Below, one piece after another: positions 33,901 to 45,052 of a DNA stretch of 64,000 nucleotides. A program made the translations under genes and the position numbers. Source of the DNA: Hyaloscypha bicolor E (Eukaryota > Ascomycota > Leotiomycetes > Helotiales > Hyaloscyphaceae). The stretch is from contig NW_020194684.1 in the NCBI RefSeq assembly GCF_002865645.1, positions 217,308 to 281,307 of the forward strand, read 5' to 3'. Below the pieces are notes generated by a model, which was not told the DNA's origin, did no database searches, and saw only the letters and a program-made list of their open reading frames with translations. Numbering within the stretch: the first letter of the stretch is position 1; the number at the start of each line of letters is the position of its first letter.

Positions 33901-34715
33901 CTCACCGCCGTGCAACTTCTCTGGGTTAATCTAATCATGGATACATTTGCCGCTCTCGCCCTAGCTACCGATCCTCCGACTCGGAATATCCTGAACCGAA
34001 AACCACAGAAGAAATCCGCACCTCTCATTACCCTCAACATGTGGAAGATGATCATCGGTCAAGCGATATTCCAGCTCGTGGTGACATTCATTCTCAACTT
34101 TGGCGGGGAAACCATCTTCTCCTACCATTCAGATCACGAGAAGGACCAGCTGCGTACATTGGTATTCAACACGTTCGTCTGGATGCAGATTTTCAATGAA
34201 TTCAAGTAAGCCTTTTGATCCCTTCTCGCCCACTTACTCACAGAAATAGCAATCGCCGGCTGGACAACAAATTCAATATCTTCGAAGGTATTCAACACAA
34301 CTGGTTCTTCATTGCCATAAACGCCATCATGATCGGAGGGCAAGTAATGATTGTTTTCGTGGGCGGTAAAGCGTTCCATGTCACACCTCTCAATGGTCCT
34401 CAGTGGGGCTATTCTCTTGTCTTGGGCGCGCTCTCCCTTCCCGTCGCGATAATCATTCGCCTGATCCCCGATGAGTGGATTGCGAACCTTGTGCCGAAGA
34501 TATGGAGGCGAAAGCTAGCGCCGGAAGTTGTGGCAAAGAAGGAGGCGAAGGAGGAAGCAAAGGATGAGTTGAAGGAGAAGGTCGAGGATTTGAAGAGGAG
34601 AGCCTCAAGGCCGGAGGATCTCTCCTTCATTACTCTCGTCCGTGGTGGGAGAGTTCGTTCGCTGAAGTTGGGATTGAAGACGGTGAATCAGACCGGCATG
34701 ATGATCACCAAATGA
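30953..34715 (+). CDS. pmc1: P-type calcium-transporting ATPase, PMC1/PMCA type
   Basis: Four exons (30953-31012, 31088-33772, 33823-34205, 34250-34715) give 1,197 residues. The splice at 33772/33823 has a GCTAAC branch, and the last acceptor restores the conserved FNEFNNRRLDNKFN. The enzyme pumps Ca2+ out of the cytosol, in fungi into the vacuole or across the plasma membrane. Visible: the TGES actuator loop, the calcium-site helix VAVPEGLPLAVTLALAFAT, the phosphorylation site CSDKTGTLTENKMT (Asp about 506), KGASE in the nucleotide domain, MVTGDN and the hinge GDGTNDAPALKMADIGFSMG (about 855). Ten hydrophobic segments are consistent with type IIB. The first exon codes only 20 residues; the choice of start rests on its ATG plus a clean GTAAGT donor. 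A basic C-terminal tail (SLKLGLKTVNQ) may be regulatory. Intact. Confidence 0.95.
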
Positions 34716-34787
34716 GTGGATCTACTACTAGTGATACTTCTGTTCGATTGTTTGAGCGTGTTTACTACAAAGTTTAGGCCACATCAT

Positions 34788-35630
34788 CTATTCTTGCTTT
34801 CCCCTCGTCTCCCTTTCAAGTCCTGCGTCCTCATCCTCTCTCAACTTGAACATCAAGTTAAAGCTTGTCCCTACACCCATCGCTTCAAACCTCACTCCAT
34901 CTTTCGCAACATTGAATCCCAGCTCTCCAAATCCACCTGGGGGTCCCAGTGTCTCCTTCATCTCATCCATTGCTTCCTCATCCACCGCAATATTCCAAGA
35001 CAGCCTCCTTTGACCTGCGCTGGGGTAATCCGTTTGGCGTCTTTCCAGATGAATGGCTTGTCCTTTGGCCTTGGAGTTTTCGTCACGAAGCCTCTCTGAT
35101 AATTCAACCAAGAAGCCTGAAAATGGGTGTTGAAAGGTCGATTGCAAAATGTTAAGGATTTCCTTAAGCCGTAGGTCAACTTTATGGGCTGCCTTTTGAG
35201 GGCTTTGGCGAAGTTCGAGCCAGAATGGTATGCCGGTGTCCAGAACGAAGGTCAACGCGAGATGGAGGAACCAAGTGATGAGTACCAGTTCAAATAGAGA
35301 TGTAATGCTATCCCAAATTGAGCTGAGTGGCACATCTGCGATTTGAAGACCGCCATATCTATGATTGCCTGGGCGCTCTCCATGGTGTGGTGCCAACGCG
35401 GATAGTCCAAAAGACAAAATCGCTCCCATTCCCTCCAGAACCCATCCAGCACAACGTTGAGATGCCCAAAATATGGTAACTCCGGCGAACAGTTCTGCTG
35501 GACTTACTTGTCCACTCAGTGATCGTGAATGTTTCGGGTGATGAATCATGAGCAAGAGACCCTGCAAGATAATCATTACGATGCAAAATCCAACCATCGA
35601 AGCCATTCGTCCTCGACTTTCATCGCTCAT
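34788..35630 (-). CDS. Uncharacterised membrane protein
   Basis: A single-exon frame of 280 residues, convergent with the ATPase gene (72 bases between stop codons). I do not recognise a family. There is a hydrophobic helix at residues 12-30 (MVGFCIVMIILQGLLLMI), a second hydrophobic region around 45-80, a third near 105-130 (LFELVLITWFLHLALTFVL), then a charged, probably cytosolic C-terminal half with a Glu/Asp/Gly-rich portion (AVDEEAMDEMKETLGPPGGF). Nothing ties it functionally to the ATPase except position. The length of the frame in GC-balanced DNA and the helix pattern support a real gene. Confidence 0.6.
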   Translation of the reverse strand: MSDESRGRMASMVGFCIVMIILQGLLLMIHHPKHSRSLSGQVSPAELFAGVTIFWASQRCAGWVLEGMGAILSFGLSALAPHHGERPGNHRYGGLQIADVPLSSIWDSITSLFELVLITWFLHLALTFVLDTGIPFWLELRQSPQKAAHKVDLRLKEILNILQSTFQHPFSGFLVELSERLRDENSKAKGQAIHLERRQTDYPSAGQRRLSWNIAVDEEAMDEMKETLGPPGGFGELGFNVAKDGVRFEAMGVGTSFNLMFKLREDEDAGLERETRGKQE

Positions 35631-36786
35631 AATGTTTCCCTGCTGTGGTCCGGAACTTCCGGATCCCGCGGAATCGCAATCGAGAAAGGCCTCACTCTAA
35701 AGAGCGAATCATTAACATCTTTAAGCCGATTTCGCAAATGCAACCATGTGAAGACTAAAGGACTTCTTAGAATTAGGGAATAGAAAAAGTCTTCCCCGAA
35801 AAGCATGACCAAGGGCAATCGTAATTTTTATTAGCACAGCATTGACTATGCGTATTCGTGTTGCTGACGTTGGCATTGGCGGGCTCGGATCCTCGTTTGC
35901 TTCGGCACTTGTACGATGGGCCCAATCAACCCTGTAAGATGCGCCCCATCGTAAAATTTATCCTCGTTGTTCTTGAGGCTGTGCACGTTGCATACCGCAA
36001 ACTCAATCAGGCAGCCTTAATGCTTCGAGATTTTGACGCCGAGGAACAGGAAAGTCAGAAACATGTCTAGCTTAAATTTGACACCAGCAAGTTCAAGGTC
36101 CTGAATTCCAACTCAACTTAACTCCCCGAAGTCACGTTGGATGTCTCATCACCTGGCACGGGAATAAGGTTTCCGTATAAGGTATAGTAAGCACTTTAAG
36201 GTTGAAGAGATCGCCACTGTACTCGTGCCACTATGTATATTTCAACCTCAGTTCAAGTGTGACGGTCTGGAAAAGTATTCTTGACACCATTCTCGAACCA
36301 AATCCTCTCTGGCAGAAACGCCAGGGGTATGAAAGGTTTCTAACCTACAGAAGGCCCCTAATAATTTAACAGCTAGCTCTGTCGACCTTGTAAGACTTCA
36401 CGATAATCTTACCTGTATATCACGTAAGACCCACGTAGTGTCATGAACAAATGACATACCAGGAACTGCTGGGCTATTAATAGTCGAGGCGGAACGCACT
36501 TGCTTTCTTTTGCACCACCCCAAGAAAAGAGGAAGTACATTCAAGAATTGAAGTTCCTTCGGAATGTTTGACGCAAGAAGAAAAAGTAAAAGCAGCAAGG
36601 TCCGGAGCCGTAGAAAGAATCCGCAGTCATGAGGGTTTGAGAGCTTTAAAGAAGGACCATCTTGGTTCCATTGCCGCCAGATAGTCTACACTGAAGCAAC
36701 GCAGTATGTACACATCCTTACCATAAATATATATACCGTGTCTCTCTTCTCCTCTCCCAAAGCTTCCCCAATACCAAACACAATTT
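35631..36786. other. Intergenic, possible FAD-monooxygenase remnant
   Basis: At 35848 an ATG opens a 29-codon frame with a GIGGLGSSFASAL-like sequence, reminiscent of the dinucleotide-binding GxGxxG start of FAD-dependent monooxygenases. A shifted frame further on (VVLEAVHVAYRKLNQ, to 36070) resembles the second strand region. If real it is a short, frameshifted remnant. The rest of this 1.15 kb shows nothing. Confidence 0.25.
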
Positions 36787-37638
36787 CTACAAACACTTTC
36801 CATCAATACTCGCCGTCGTATTTTTCACATGGGTCGCGAAAGAATCATTCGCACACAGGACACCCTTCACAAACTGCGCAGCAACAACATTCGCCCCAGT
36901 AGGACTGGTATGCGTATGATCAATCGGATAATACCCATTTACAACATCCGCACCCAACTTGGCAAACTCGTTGGCAACATACTGCCCGTGATCCACAAAA
37001 CTCGCCTTCGCCCCGGCATTCTGAACAACGATTTTACAATACCCCGTATATCTACTCGGGCTGTAGGTACAAGTCCCACTTTCGCACGTATTATCCGGAG
37101 TCGGGGAGGAGATGATAACGTTTGCGCCGTTCGCGATAATTGCTTTGGCAGCGTTCGTGAGGTAAGTGACGTATGTTTGGACTACAAGCCCGGCCGCAGT
37201 TGTGCATGTTTCGCTACCCGAGCCAACACAGTCGGAGCGACCGTTGTCCACAGAGAGCGAACCGCCGTCGTTATGCCCGAATTCGACGATTACGTAGTCA
37301 CCAGTAGTAACAACGTCTGCCATGCTTGTAAAGCGGGATTCGTCGGAGTAGGAGCGTGCAGATCGGCCGGCGATGGCATCGTTAACAACCGTTATGCCTT
37401 GGAGAGAGTATGCGAGGTACTCTCCCCAGCCTGTGGGCGTTAGTTGCTGTGAGTGCTGGGCCGGAAATAGCAGTTTATTACCTTGTGTTTGTGCTCCACC
37501 GCCGCCGCGAGCCATCGTTGAGTCTCCGGCGAGGTAGACTTTAGGAGTTGCAGCAGTGGCCCGTTCATAATTATCGGCTGGGGCAGCTGAGGCGACTGCT
37601 GCCAGAGCAGCTCCAAGTCCAGCAATGAGTTGCTTCAT
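36787..37638 (-). CDS. Rhamnogalacturonan acetylesterase (SGNH/GDSL, CE12)
   Basis: A secreted esterase removing acetyl groups from rhamnogalacturonan I in pectin. Residues 1-19 are a signal peptide (LIAGLGAALAAVASA). SGNH blocks: YLAGDST (nucleophile Ser40), AIAGRSARS (Gly), FGHNDGG (Asn) and DHTHTSPTGA (Asp and His near the C-terminus). The frame is open throughout 36787-37638, but 37431-37481 has perfect intron features: donor GTAATA, branch AACTAAC, acceptor CACAG, 51 bases. Removal joins GAQTQ directly to GWGEYL, the conserved family sequence, giving 266 residues. I therefore read exons 37638-37482 and 37430-36787. Retention would insert 17 residues without a stop. Confidence 0.92.
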   Translation of the reverse strand: MKQLIAGLGAALAAVASAAPADNYERATAATPKVYLAGDSTMARGGGGAQTQGNKLLFPAQHSQQLTPTGWGEYLAYSLQGITVVNDAIAGRSARSYSDESRFTSMADVVTTGDYVIVEFGHNDGGSLSVDNGRSDCVGSGSETCTTAAGLVVQTYVTYLTNAAKAIIANGANVIISSPTPDNTCESGTCTYSPSRYTGYCKIVVQNAGAKASFVDHGQYVANEFAKLGADVVNGYYPIDHTHTSPTGANVVAAQFVKGVLCANDSFATHVKNTTASIDGKCL

Positions 37639-38822
37639 CCTAATCGACTGATATTGAAAATAGAAGAGGGCAGAATTATGAGCGCAATGGAGAGGAATGA
37701 ACGAAAAGACATCAAAGATCGCATTTGGGCAACGATCCCTCAGTGAACGGGAGTAACTGTAAGAATGGAAAATAATTTTGGGAGCTCGCAGATATTTTTC
37801 CTGAAGTCATCGTAACCTTGGCATTTCCACCAATCGAATATTCCACCGAATCTAAACAGGTCCGAAACGCAGTTTGATATGTCGTACACCCGGTCCGCTT
37901 GGTTGCCCGGATCATCGCGCCGTTGAACTTCCTTTGGGTGCGGGGTCAGGATTCTAACTGGTGGAGAAGAACAGGAACGAAGACTTGCAAAGGGAGAACC
38001 AACGCGTATGTGAATTTCTCAAGTCGTTTGGTTTAAGTCTTGGCAGGATTGTGGTGTGGATTTGCTTGCTGCCGATAGAATGCTTTGTATGTTGAGTGGA
38101 AATTGTGAGCACTGTACCCGAAACGTTGTTCGGGGTGTGGAAGGACGGCTCAGCGAAACAGGAGCATGTGCAAAGCGCAATCTTACATCAATTCATCGTT
38201 CTTATAAATGACCGCTTTGAGGACGTATGTGGTTCTGTCTGCTACACCTGTGTGTTCGACTTTTGGGGGAGAAAGAGCGGAAGAGGAGATCGGAGAAAGT
38301 GGAGTGGGTGGCTCAGTGGCTGAGGAGCGGCCGCTGGCCCAGCGCTACGAAGTAATAAGCGAGCGGGGTACTCCTTTGTTCCAGGGGCTTTTCCTTCCCG
38401 CCGACGCTTTCCTCCCTTTGGTCTCAGCCATCATGAAATCTCGAGGTATCGTTATTAACCTCCTATACATTACTCACTTGAACACAGTTCGCATGCCCTT
38501 TATCTGAGCTCGCTTCTTGCTCTCCTGTCATCGTGTTCCCCCAAGACGCTCCCGATCAGTGTTCGGATCAGCGGTATCCAGTAACAGTTGCAGCTTAGCT
38601 CATCACCCGCGTCAGCGGCGATGCCGAGCTTTAGCTTAATTTGGCCTTTCTCCTTCTTGATGAAAGCTTGATTTTTCACTTCCAAAGGCTTCTTTCCATT
38701 CAACTCCCACTTCTTGAGCCTCACTTGAGGCGCAAACAAGCCATCGGTATCGCGGCGCGGCTTTCTCCTCCCGCGCACCTCATGCAGCCACCCACTTTCT
38801 ATCCTGGCCCTCCGTTTACATC
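37639..38822. other. Intergenic between divergent esterase and permease genes
   Basis: About 1.2 kb holding both upstream regions. Short open frames (for example 38208-38507 plus and 38500-38778 minus) have no recognisable domain. No repeat was seen. Confidence 0.4.
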
Positions 38823-40101
38823 ATGGGCGAGACCGCTGCTGAACGCAACAGCGAGCGCAATGCCGATAGCGACATATTAGCGCTGCTGGGGAAAAAACAA
38901 GTGCTAAAGCGACGATTCGGCCTGATATCAATATTTGGATTCGCCATGGCCGAGCTGATCACGTGGGAGACCGTTCTCGCCCTCTTCAGTCAAGGTCTCA
39001 ACAATGGGGGTCCAGCAGGGCTGGTTTACGGATTCCTCATTGCGTGGCTCTCCACTATTTCTGTTTATACGGTGATCTCTGAGCTGGCTTCCATGGCGCC
39101 TATTGCTGGAGGTCAATATTATTGGGTTTACATGCTTGCTCCCGTGCGATACAAGAAGTTCTCAAGCTATATTATTGGATGGCTCACGTCACTGGCCTGG
39201 ATTGCTACTGTAGCTACGGAATCGATGTTTGCTGGGACGATTATTCGGGGACTGATCATTTTGGATTATCCCGATTATGAGCCGAAGCAGTGGCAGGGAA
39301 CACTTCTGGCTTGGCTCGTCATTGCCCTTGCCGTGTTCATCAACGTGATCATTCCAGGCTTGCTGCCAAAATTCGAGACTTTTATTTTGGTGTTTCATTG
39401 CGCTGGATTCATTGCAATAATGGCTGTACTCTGGGTATACTCACCCCATGGCAGTGCTGCGTCGGTATTCACAACGAGCCTCAATGAAGGAGGATGGCCT
39501 ACCCAAGGGCTTTCATATTGCGTAGGGTTTCTCGGAAACGTTGCCACGTTTGTTGGAGCTGATGCAAGTGTTCACATGGCTGAAGAAAGTACGTGGTTTA
39601 AGGATCTCACCCCTTTTCTTAGAACTGTCACTTGATTTCAAACGCCTCCGTTTAGACGGCCTAATACTGACTTCATACAGTCTCAAACGCAGCCATTAAC
39701 ATCCCTCGGGCGATCTGCGGTAGCATGATATTCAATGGCCTCCTGGGTTTTGCCATGATGCTCACAGTTCTCTTCTGCATCGGAGATCTAGAGTCCGTTC
39801 TCAGCACAAAGACTGGGTTTCCATTTATCCAAATTTTCTATGACAGCGTCGGAAACTTCGCCGGAGTCACATCTATGGGCGCAGTGGTGCTTGCGCTCAC
39901 CTGGGCCTGTGCAATTGGAATCACAACAACAGCCTCGAGAATGACTTGGTCCTTCGCCCGGGATCGAGGGACACCGTTCTCACACATTCTCAGCAAAGTT
40001 GAGCCTCGAACCCAAGTCCCCGTCGTTGCTGTGTCTGCTATTACAATATTTTCTGCTTTATTGACGCTCATCTATGTCGGCTCGGCGACTGCGTTCAACG
40101 A

Positions 40102-43100
40102 CAGGCAGGTCAATAAGCCAGTCAGTCAGCCATCAGCTAAGGTTTTTTGATAGCTGATTAGCTTATATAAAGTGGGTCAGCTGACTTACTTAGCTGATTC
40201 GGCTGATTAGCTGCTGATCAGTTAAAGATATAAATCTCAGAAAATTATATTTAAACTAGCTTCAAAATAATAGTATCCCCAAACGTTTCCATCATAATTA
40301 CCCCCCTCCTCTGCCAGTTTTTTAAGTATTCGTAATACCATAAGCTCTTTCCTAATAGTCTAGAACTCTCAGAAGTAGTCATTTTCGTATAAGGCGAAAA
40401 TACTCGCTCGCACTCAGAGCTCATAGCTAGAATACTGAGAAAATCGTATACTATTTTAGCAAGATGAGGCTATTCAGACTCCCGTATTTTCTAGTACTTT
40501 ATAACTCCCAAAAGATTAGTAGGGGGTTTAGCTAAATATAGGTAAAGCTCGTCTTTTGTACGGGTAGGCCTCTTAGGACATAATAAATTAGAAGGCACTA
40601 TCTAATTTAGTATATTCTCCAGGTAAGATATCGTTTTTTCAGGCTCTGGGGACTAATTCGTTTAATCTAAAATACCATTATCCCTATACTCTTTCTCTCA
40701 AAGCTTACGTATCTTCGTCTTTGCCGAATTAAGAGTATATACTTCCCCTAGTAACGTCTAGTATTAATTAAACCAAGTGAACTTAAACCGAAGATATAAG
40801 ACTATTAAAGCTATCTATATAAGAGAGTAATCTGTCTTCTTATACTATAATATCGTAGTATTCCAAGCTAAAGTAATTGAGCTTTAAATACCGGGATATT
40901 CGTTAAAATCTCTAGCTTTTGCCTTCTTTTTAAGCTTCTCAAAATAACTAAGAAGGAACTCAAAGACAGGGAGTACCTCCTATAAAGTACTATATAAAGC
41001 CTTTTATACTCTGTCTTTTAGATCATAATTACCTTCCAAGTCCTTAGTTAATCGGAAAAGAGGTTTAAGCTAATCTCTAATAATCTCAAGAGCCCTCTAT
41101 TTAGCTATAGTAATATAGTCTTCTAAATAGATCTCTTAATTATCAGAATTATTAGAATCTCTCAAATCGTTAGTATAGATATTTAGGGCCTTTTTGAGTT
41201 CAAGGGCTCTCCTAATTATTAGATATATCGAATTCTAATATATTCCCCTATCTAAAACAAGCTTCTATTACTTGCTTAAAGTAATTCCGGTATTAGTATT
41301 AATTTATAACTTAATAAAGATATCTGTCCGCTTTCCTAAATTCATAATATATACTACCAAGTTATATAGCTTTCCAAGCTCTCCTTACTATCTCTAAAGC
41401 CTTTAATACTCTTCTATACCTGCTTCCTTAAAGTCTTCTTTCTAGCTTGACTCGTCTTGCCTAAATAAATAGGCTTCTATAATAAGGTTAAGGATATATC
41501 CTATATAGTATAGTCTTTTCTGAATTGGATCAAAATCTATTTGTTAGCCGAGCTCCTATAGTATTATATTATTATTTTGGGTATTATTAAATACGAAATA
41601 GCCTAAATTATCTTTATTAATACTAAAATATTAAAATAATAGCAAGATTACTATGGCTTGATCTAATAAAGAAAGTTAGTTATATGATCTCGGAAGGAAA
41701 TTAAGGTCCGGCTAAAGCCCTCCTATTAGCTAGAAACGCTCGGGAACGCCCGAATTACGCTATACTACTTTCGTAAATTATTAATACTACTATATAAAAA
41801 TCTATTTGTAGTAGTAGTAAAAATCTAGACTTACTAATACTATGTTTCCTATAATTAGAGAGCTCTAGTAACCTAATTAGGCATATTATATTTTTTCCTT
41901 TATAGTTTACTATATATATAATAATGCCCAAAATACTAATTTTCTCATACTTTGAGCCCTAGCTATTAAAACTATAATATATTTGTGATTTTGCTATCTT
42001 AATCTCTTCTTTAATTTCTGGCTCAAAATAATAAAATATCTTATTAATCCAGGACTCTATTATATTATGGGAGGATAGTAGAGCATTTGCAGCTTATATA
42101 TTAGTAATCTTAAAGGTGCGTTTTAGTCGGGGAAAAGCTACTTTATAAGACTTAATATTATTTATTATAACCTATTTAATAAATGCATTTATGAATTCCT
42201 GCTAACGGAACGGGATCGCATACTTATAGCCTCTATTAACCGGCCCTAAAGCTTATAGGCTATTATTTCCATGCTATACTCTCTATATATCTCTTTTATA
42301 ATTAAGAAAGTAGCGGGTAAGGAAATAATTTTTGGCATTTTTAAGGAAGTTACTATTATAATACTATTCTCGGTTTCTGGAAAATTCGGGATTATAGTAG
42401 CCTAAAAAACTAATAAGTATATAATTACTATATAATAATAAAAAGGTATATAAAGCTTGCATGCCCATATAGTAGGCTTATCTTTTTTGCTCGTATTAGT
42501 AAGAGCGTAACCAAGCTACTAAACCCATATTATTCTCTTCCGCTTAGTAGTACCTGTAATAATGTATTTTTTCGGAAGCCATATAATTATAACTGTGCAA
42601 TTATTATATAAAGGCTCTCCTGGAGCATATGGAGAGTAATCAGGGCATTGATCTTCGGGAGGAGGCTCGTAAGGATTATAGTTTTAATTATAAGTTAGTA
42701 CCGGCCGATTGTACTGATCTCGTACGTCCTTTCTTTGCTCCCTAGGCACACTGCCCATTATCTGGCTAAAGGTATTCGGAAGATTTAATAACGATTCAGA
42801 AGGTCTAATTGAGAGATCACGAGAGGCTCGAGTAGTAGGGGTGGATGCGGCGTCTATTTTAATATTAATTAAGGAATCAAATGCCAAGTGTGCGAGCTAA
42901 GGAGATTTTCAAGGCTAGAAGGCCTAGTAATTAAGGCTATGATTACCTAATTACCCCACTAACCCTCCCAAAAACTCTAATTATTATATATTTAAATAAC
43001 TCCAAAATCGCAAAATTAGTATGACTTAGCTAATTAGCCGCTTTTAAGCTAGTAGATTTTTAGCTGACTGACTGATATAAAAATTAAAGCCCAACTGAAT

Positions 43101-43159
43101 AGCTTAATAAACTAGCTTATAAGCTAGCTGATAAGCCGGCTGGCTTATTGACCAGCCTG
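40102..43159. mobile_element. hAT transposon inserted in the permease gene
   Basis: 3,058 bp, flanked by a perfect 8-bp duplication TTCAACGA (40094-40101 and 43160-43167). The terminal inverted repeats CAGGCAGGTCAATAAGCCAG and, on the right in reverse complement, CAGGCTGGTCAATAAGCCAG differ at one of 20 positions. Subterminal regions carry many AGCTGATTAGCT-like words in both orientations (40150-40225 and 43020-43140), as expected for hAT transposase binding sites. The interior is AT-rich and mutation-riddled. This is a clear hAT superfamily element by duplication length, ends and coding content. Confidence 0.93.
40300..42887 (-). pseudogene. hAT transposase relic (BED finger to hATC dimerisation)
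   Basis: On the minus strand from ATG 42887: an N-terminal region with LSIRPSESLLNLPNTFSQIM, then a BED-type segment near 42540-42440 (GYALTNTSKKDKPTIWACKL, with an upstream in-frame TAG). Far downstream, at about 40460-40330, lies the hATC signature (AMSSECERVFSPYTKMTT, then GKELMVLRIL). Between them are numerous stops in AT-rich sequence. No frame can be translated through; the limits are approximate. Confidence 0.75.
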
Positions 43160-43678
43160 TTCAACGATGTTATCTCGTTGACCATTACCGGATTCTATGG
43201 ATCATATTTCCTCCCCGCCGCTTTCTTGCTATACCATCGCATCAAAGGACATGTTGCTTCACAAAAGGACGTGTCCTCAAATCCCGCGACCGACAAAACG
43301 AATGAGCCTGCCAAGGAGAGCAAATACGGCGAAGGCGAGAAGGCTACAGATCCGAACGACACCAACGCCGGCACACCCATCGTGGAAGTCGCCCAAGCAG
43401 CTCTTTCATGGGGACCATTCCGAATCCCAGGCATACTGGGAATCATCAATAACGCATACGCATGTGTTTATATGATATTCGTGATTTTCTGGAGCTTTTG
43501 GCCGCCGGAAACCCCCGTTGATGCTACAACAATGAACTATAGTGTGGTGGTTACGGGAGGGGTTATTATATTCAGTATCACCTGGTACTGGATTCGTGGA
43601 AGGAAAGAGTATGAGGGGCCGTTAATTGATGATGAGGTTAAAGCTGTGATGAGGATGGGATCCATTGCGCCCATTTAG

Positions 43679-44245
43679 AGATGGACCAGAATTCTTCAGT
43701 GTTGGAGAGAAGATACGCGGTTGAAGGAGTGAAAGAAATGGTGTTTCTAAGGTACGTTCAGGGGCCGCAGTTGCATGATTAAACTCACGGAGTGACGCAG
43801 GAATCGCGGAGGTGTCGGTCAAGTGGTGAGCATCACTTGAAGCTGACAAGAACTTCAGACCAGAGTATCTCCTTTCATCTCGAAGTTTAACTATGGAACA
43901 TTGCCGTCCCAATGGTCGGTCAAATATTTACCAAGTACACTATGTTTAGCCTTCCTATGTCAATATGGGGGGGGGGGGACATGATCGATGGAAATGCCAG
44001 TGTGAGGCATGCAGTCACTGATTTCGACAAGGTCGGAGGGTACAGGGAACCAGTCTCAGAAAAATAGCCATGTCAAATTTCGATATAGAACTACCTGTCT
44101 CTCATGTCCCCAATCACTACCAAATTAGAGGAGAGACGATCAACCACCTTAAATCCAAAAAGGGAAAGCAACCAGCAGAAAGGGACTTTTTCCACAACCC
44201 CCACCCCCGCCGAAGGAGTTTCCATCGCACGGCAGGATCTCCTTC
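43679..44245. other. Intergenic, 3' regions of permease and ice-binding-type genes
   Basis: About 570 bases with no gene recognised. A G11 run is at about 43968-43978. The convergent genes end at 43678 and 44246. Confidence 0.4.
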
Positions 44246-45052
44246 TCAAGTAGAACAAGTAGGCTGCGAGGTCAGAGCATCATCAATCAACGTGATGGCC
44301 CCATTGAGGGCACAGAAGGTCCCTTTATTGCTCGCGCCAGAATTCACAGCAATAGAAGTATGCGCCAAGATATTTCCCTGCATCTTTGACCCAGCGCCAA
44401 TGGTGGCTGAAGAACCAACAATGAAGTAGACGTTGCAAGCCTGGGCTCCACCGATCAACACTACCTTCGATGTGGTAGCTGAAGTGCCGAATGTGGTCTG
44501 GATCTGGAATATGAATTGACCTTTCGGGTTCGAGGTTCCATCCAGACTGAGTGTGGCGGAGAGGATCGCATTAAGGGTTGTGAATTTGTAGACACCAGGG
44601 ACGAGGGTTTGGCCTGCGAGGTCTGTGGCAAGAGTATGGGTGGGAACGAGGGCTGCGGCGTTGTTGTAAGCCGTGAGGCAGGCTGCTTCAGCGTTGCAGG
44701 CAGCGGTGTTGCCAGCGTTGTTGCTGCCCGTGCAGACTCCCATTCCTGGACCGAATCCAGTGATGGCAGTCCCAGGACAGGTTCCGCAGTCTCCGGTGAT
44801 CCTAAGGAGATCGAAGAGTCAGCATTTCGTGGTGAAAAGGAGGGATGTAGGGAGGTCTCAATATGCTTACACTGTTGCACCAGTGGAAGTAAGTGTCGTT
44901 GCAGCGATGGCACCGAAGGTCTTCGCGAGTCCCATGACAATGGGAGCGGCGCGCTGCTCCAAGGCTGGATGAGCCAGAGAGATGGTGCTGAATTGCATTG
45001 CAAAGAGGGCAAGAAGCGCGAGCTTAGAAGCACCGAGCATATTGGAGTGCAT
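44246..45052 (-). CDS. Secreted ice-binding-type protein (DUF3494 family)
   Basis: Two exons (45052-44871, 44801-44246; donor GTAAGC, acceptor CCTTAG) give 245 residues. An N-terminal signal peptide (LALLALFAMQFSTISLAHP) is followed by the DUF3494 ice-binding fold: KTFGAIAATTLTSTGATV, ITGDCGTCPG, AITGFGPG, an inserted Cys-containing helix region (ACNAEAACLTAYNNAAAL), LVPGVYKF, LDGTSNPKGQFIFQIQTT, KVVLIGGAQACNVYFIVG and a C-terminal turn with GNILAHTSIAVNSGAS. Family members bind ice or act as adhesins and occur in bacteria, diatoms and fungi with patchy distribution. Whether this one binds ice is not decidable from sequence. Six or so cysteines suggest disulfides. Intact. Confidence 0.9.

Larger units (their letters stand above)
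38823..43678 (+). pseudogene. GABA/amino-acid permease (APC family), split by a hAT insertion
   Basis: Exon 1 is 38823-39588, followed by a 92-base intron with donor GTACGT. Exon 2 starts at 39681 and reads to 40101, where a transposon interrupts it; the reading continues at 43168-43678 in the same frame. The two halves meet at codons for FND, and about 565 residues would be encoded without the insert, normal for fungal GABA/choline permeases. Visible features: an N-terminal FGLISIFGFAMAELITWET, PIAGGQYYWVYMLAP, SMFAGTI, NIPRAI, and about twelve hydrophobic helices. As sequenced, translation runs 13 codons into the element and stops, removing the last helices. All family-conserved sequence outside the insert is undamaged, so the break is attributable to the insertion alone. 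Confidence 0.9.

Noticed and set aside
36829..37443. 204-codon plus-strand frame opposite the acetylesterase
   Set aside because: Antisense shadow of a well-supported SGNH gene.
40300..42900. Retrotransposon origin of the permease insert
   Set aside because: 8-bp duplication, short terminal inverted repeats, BED finger and hATC signature all indicate hAT; there are no LTRs or reverse transcriptase.
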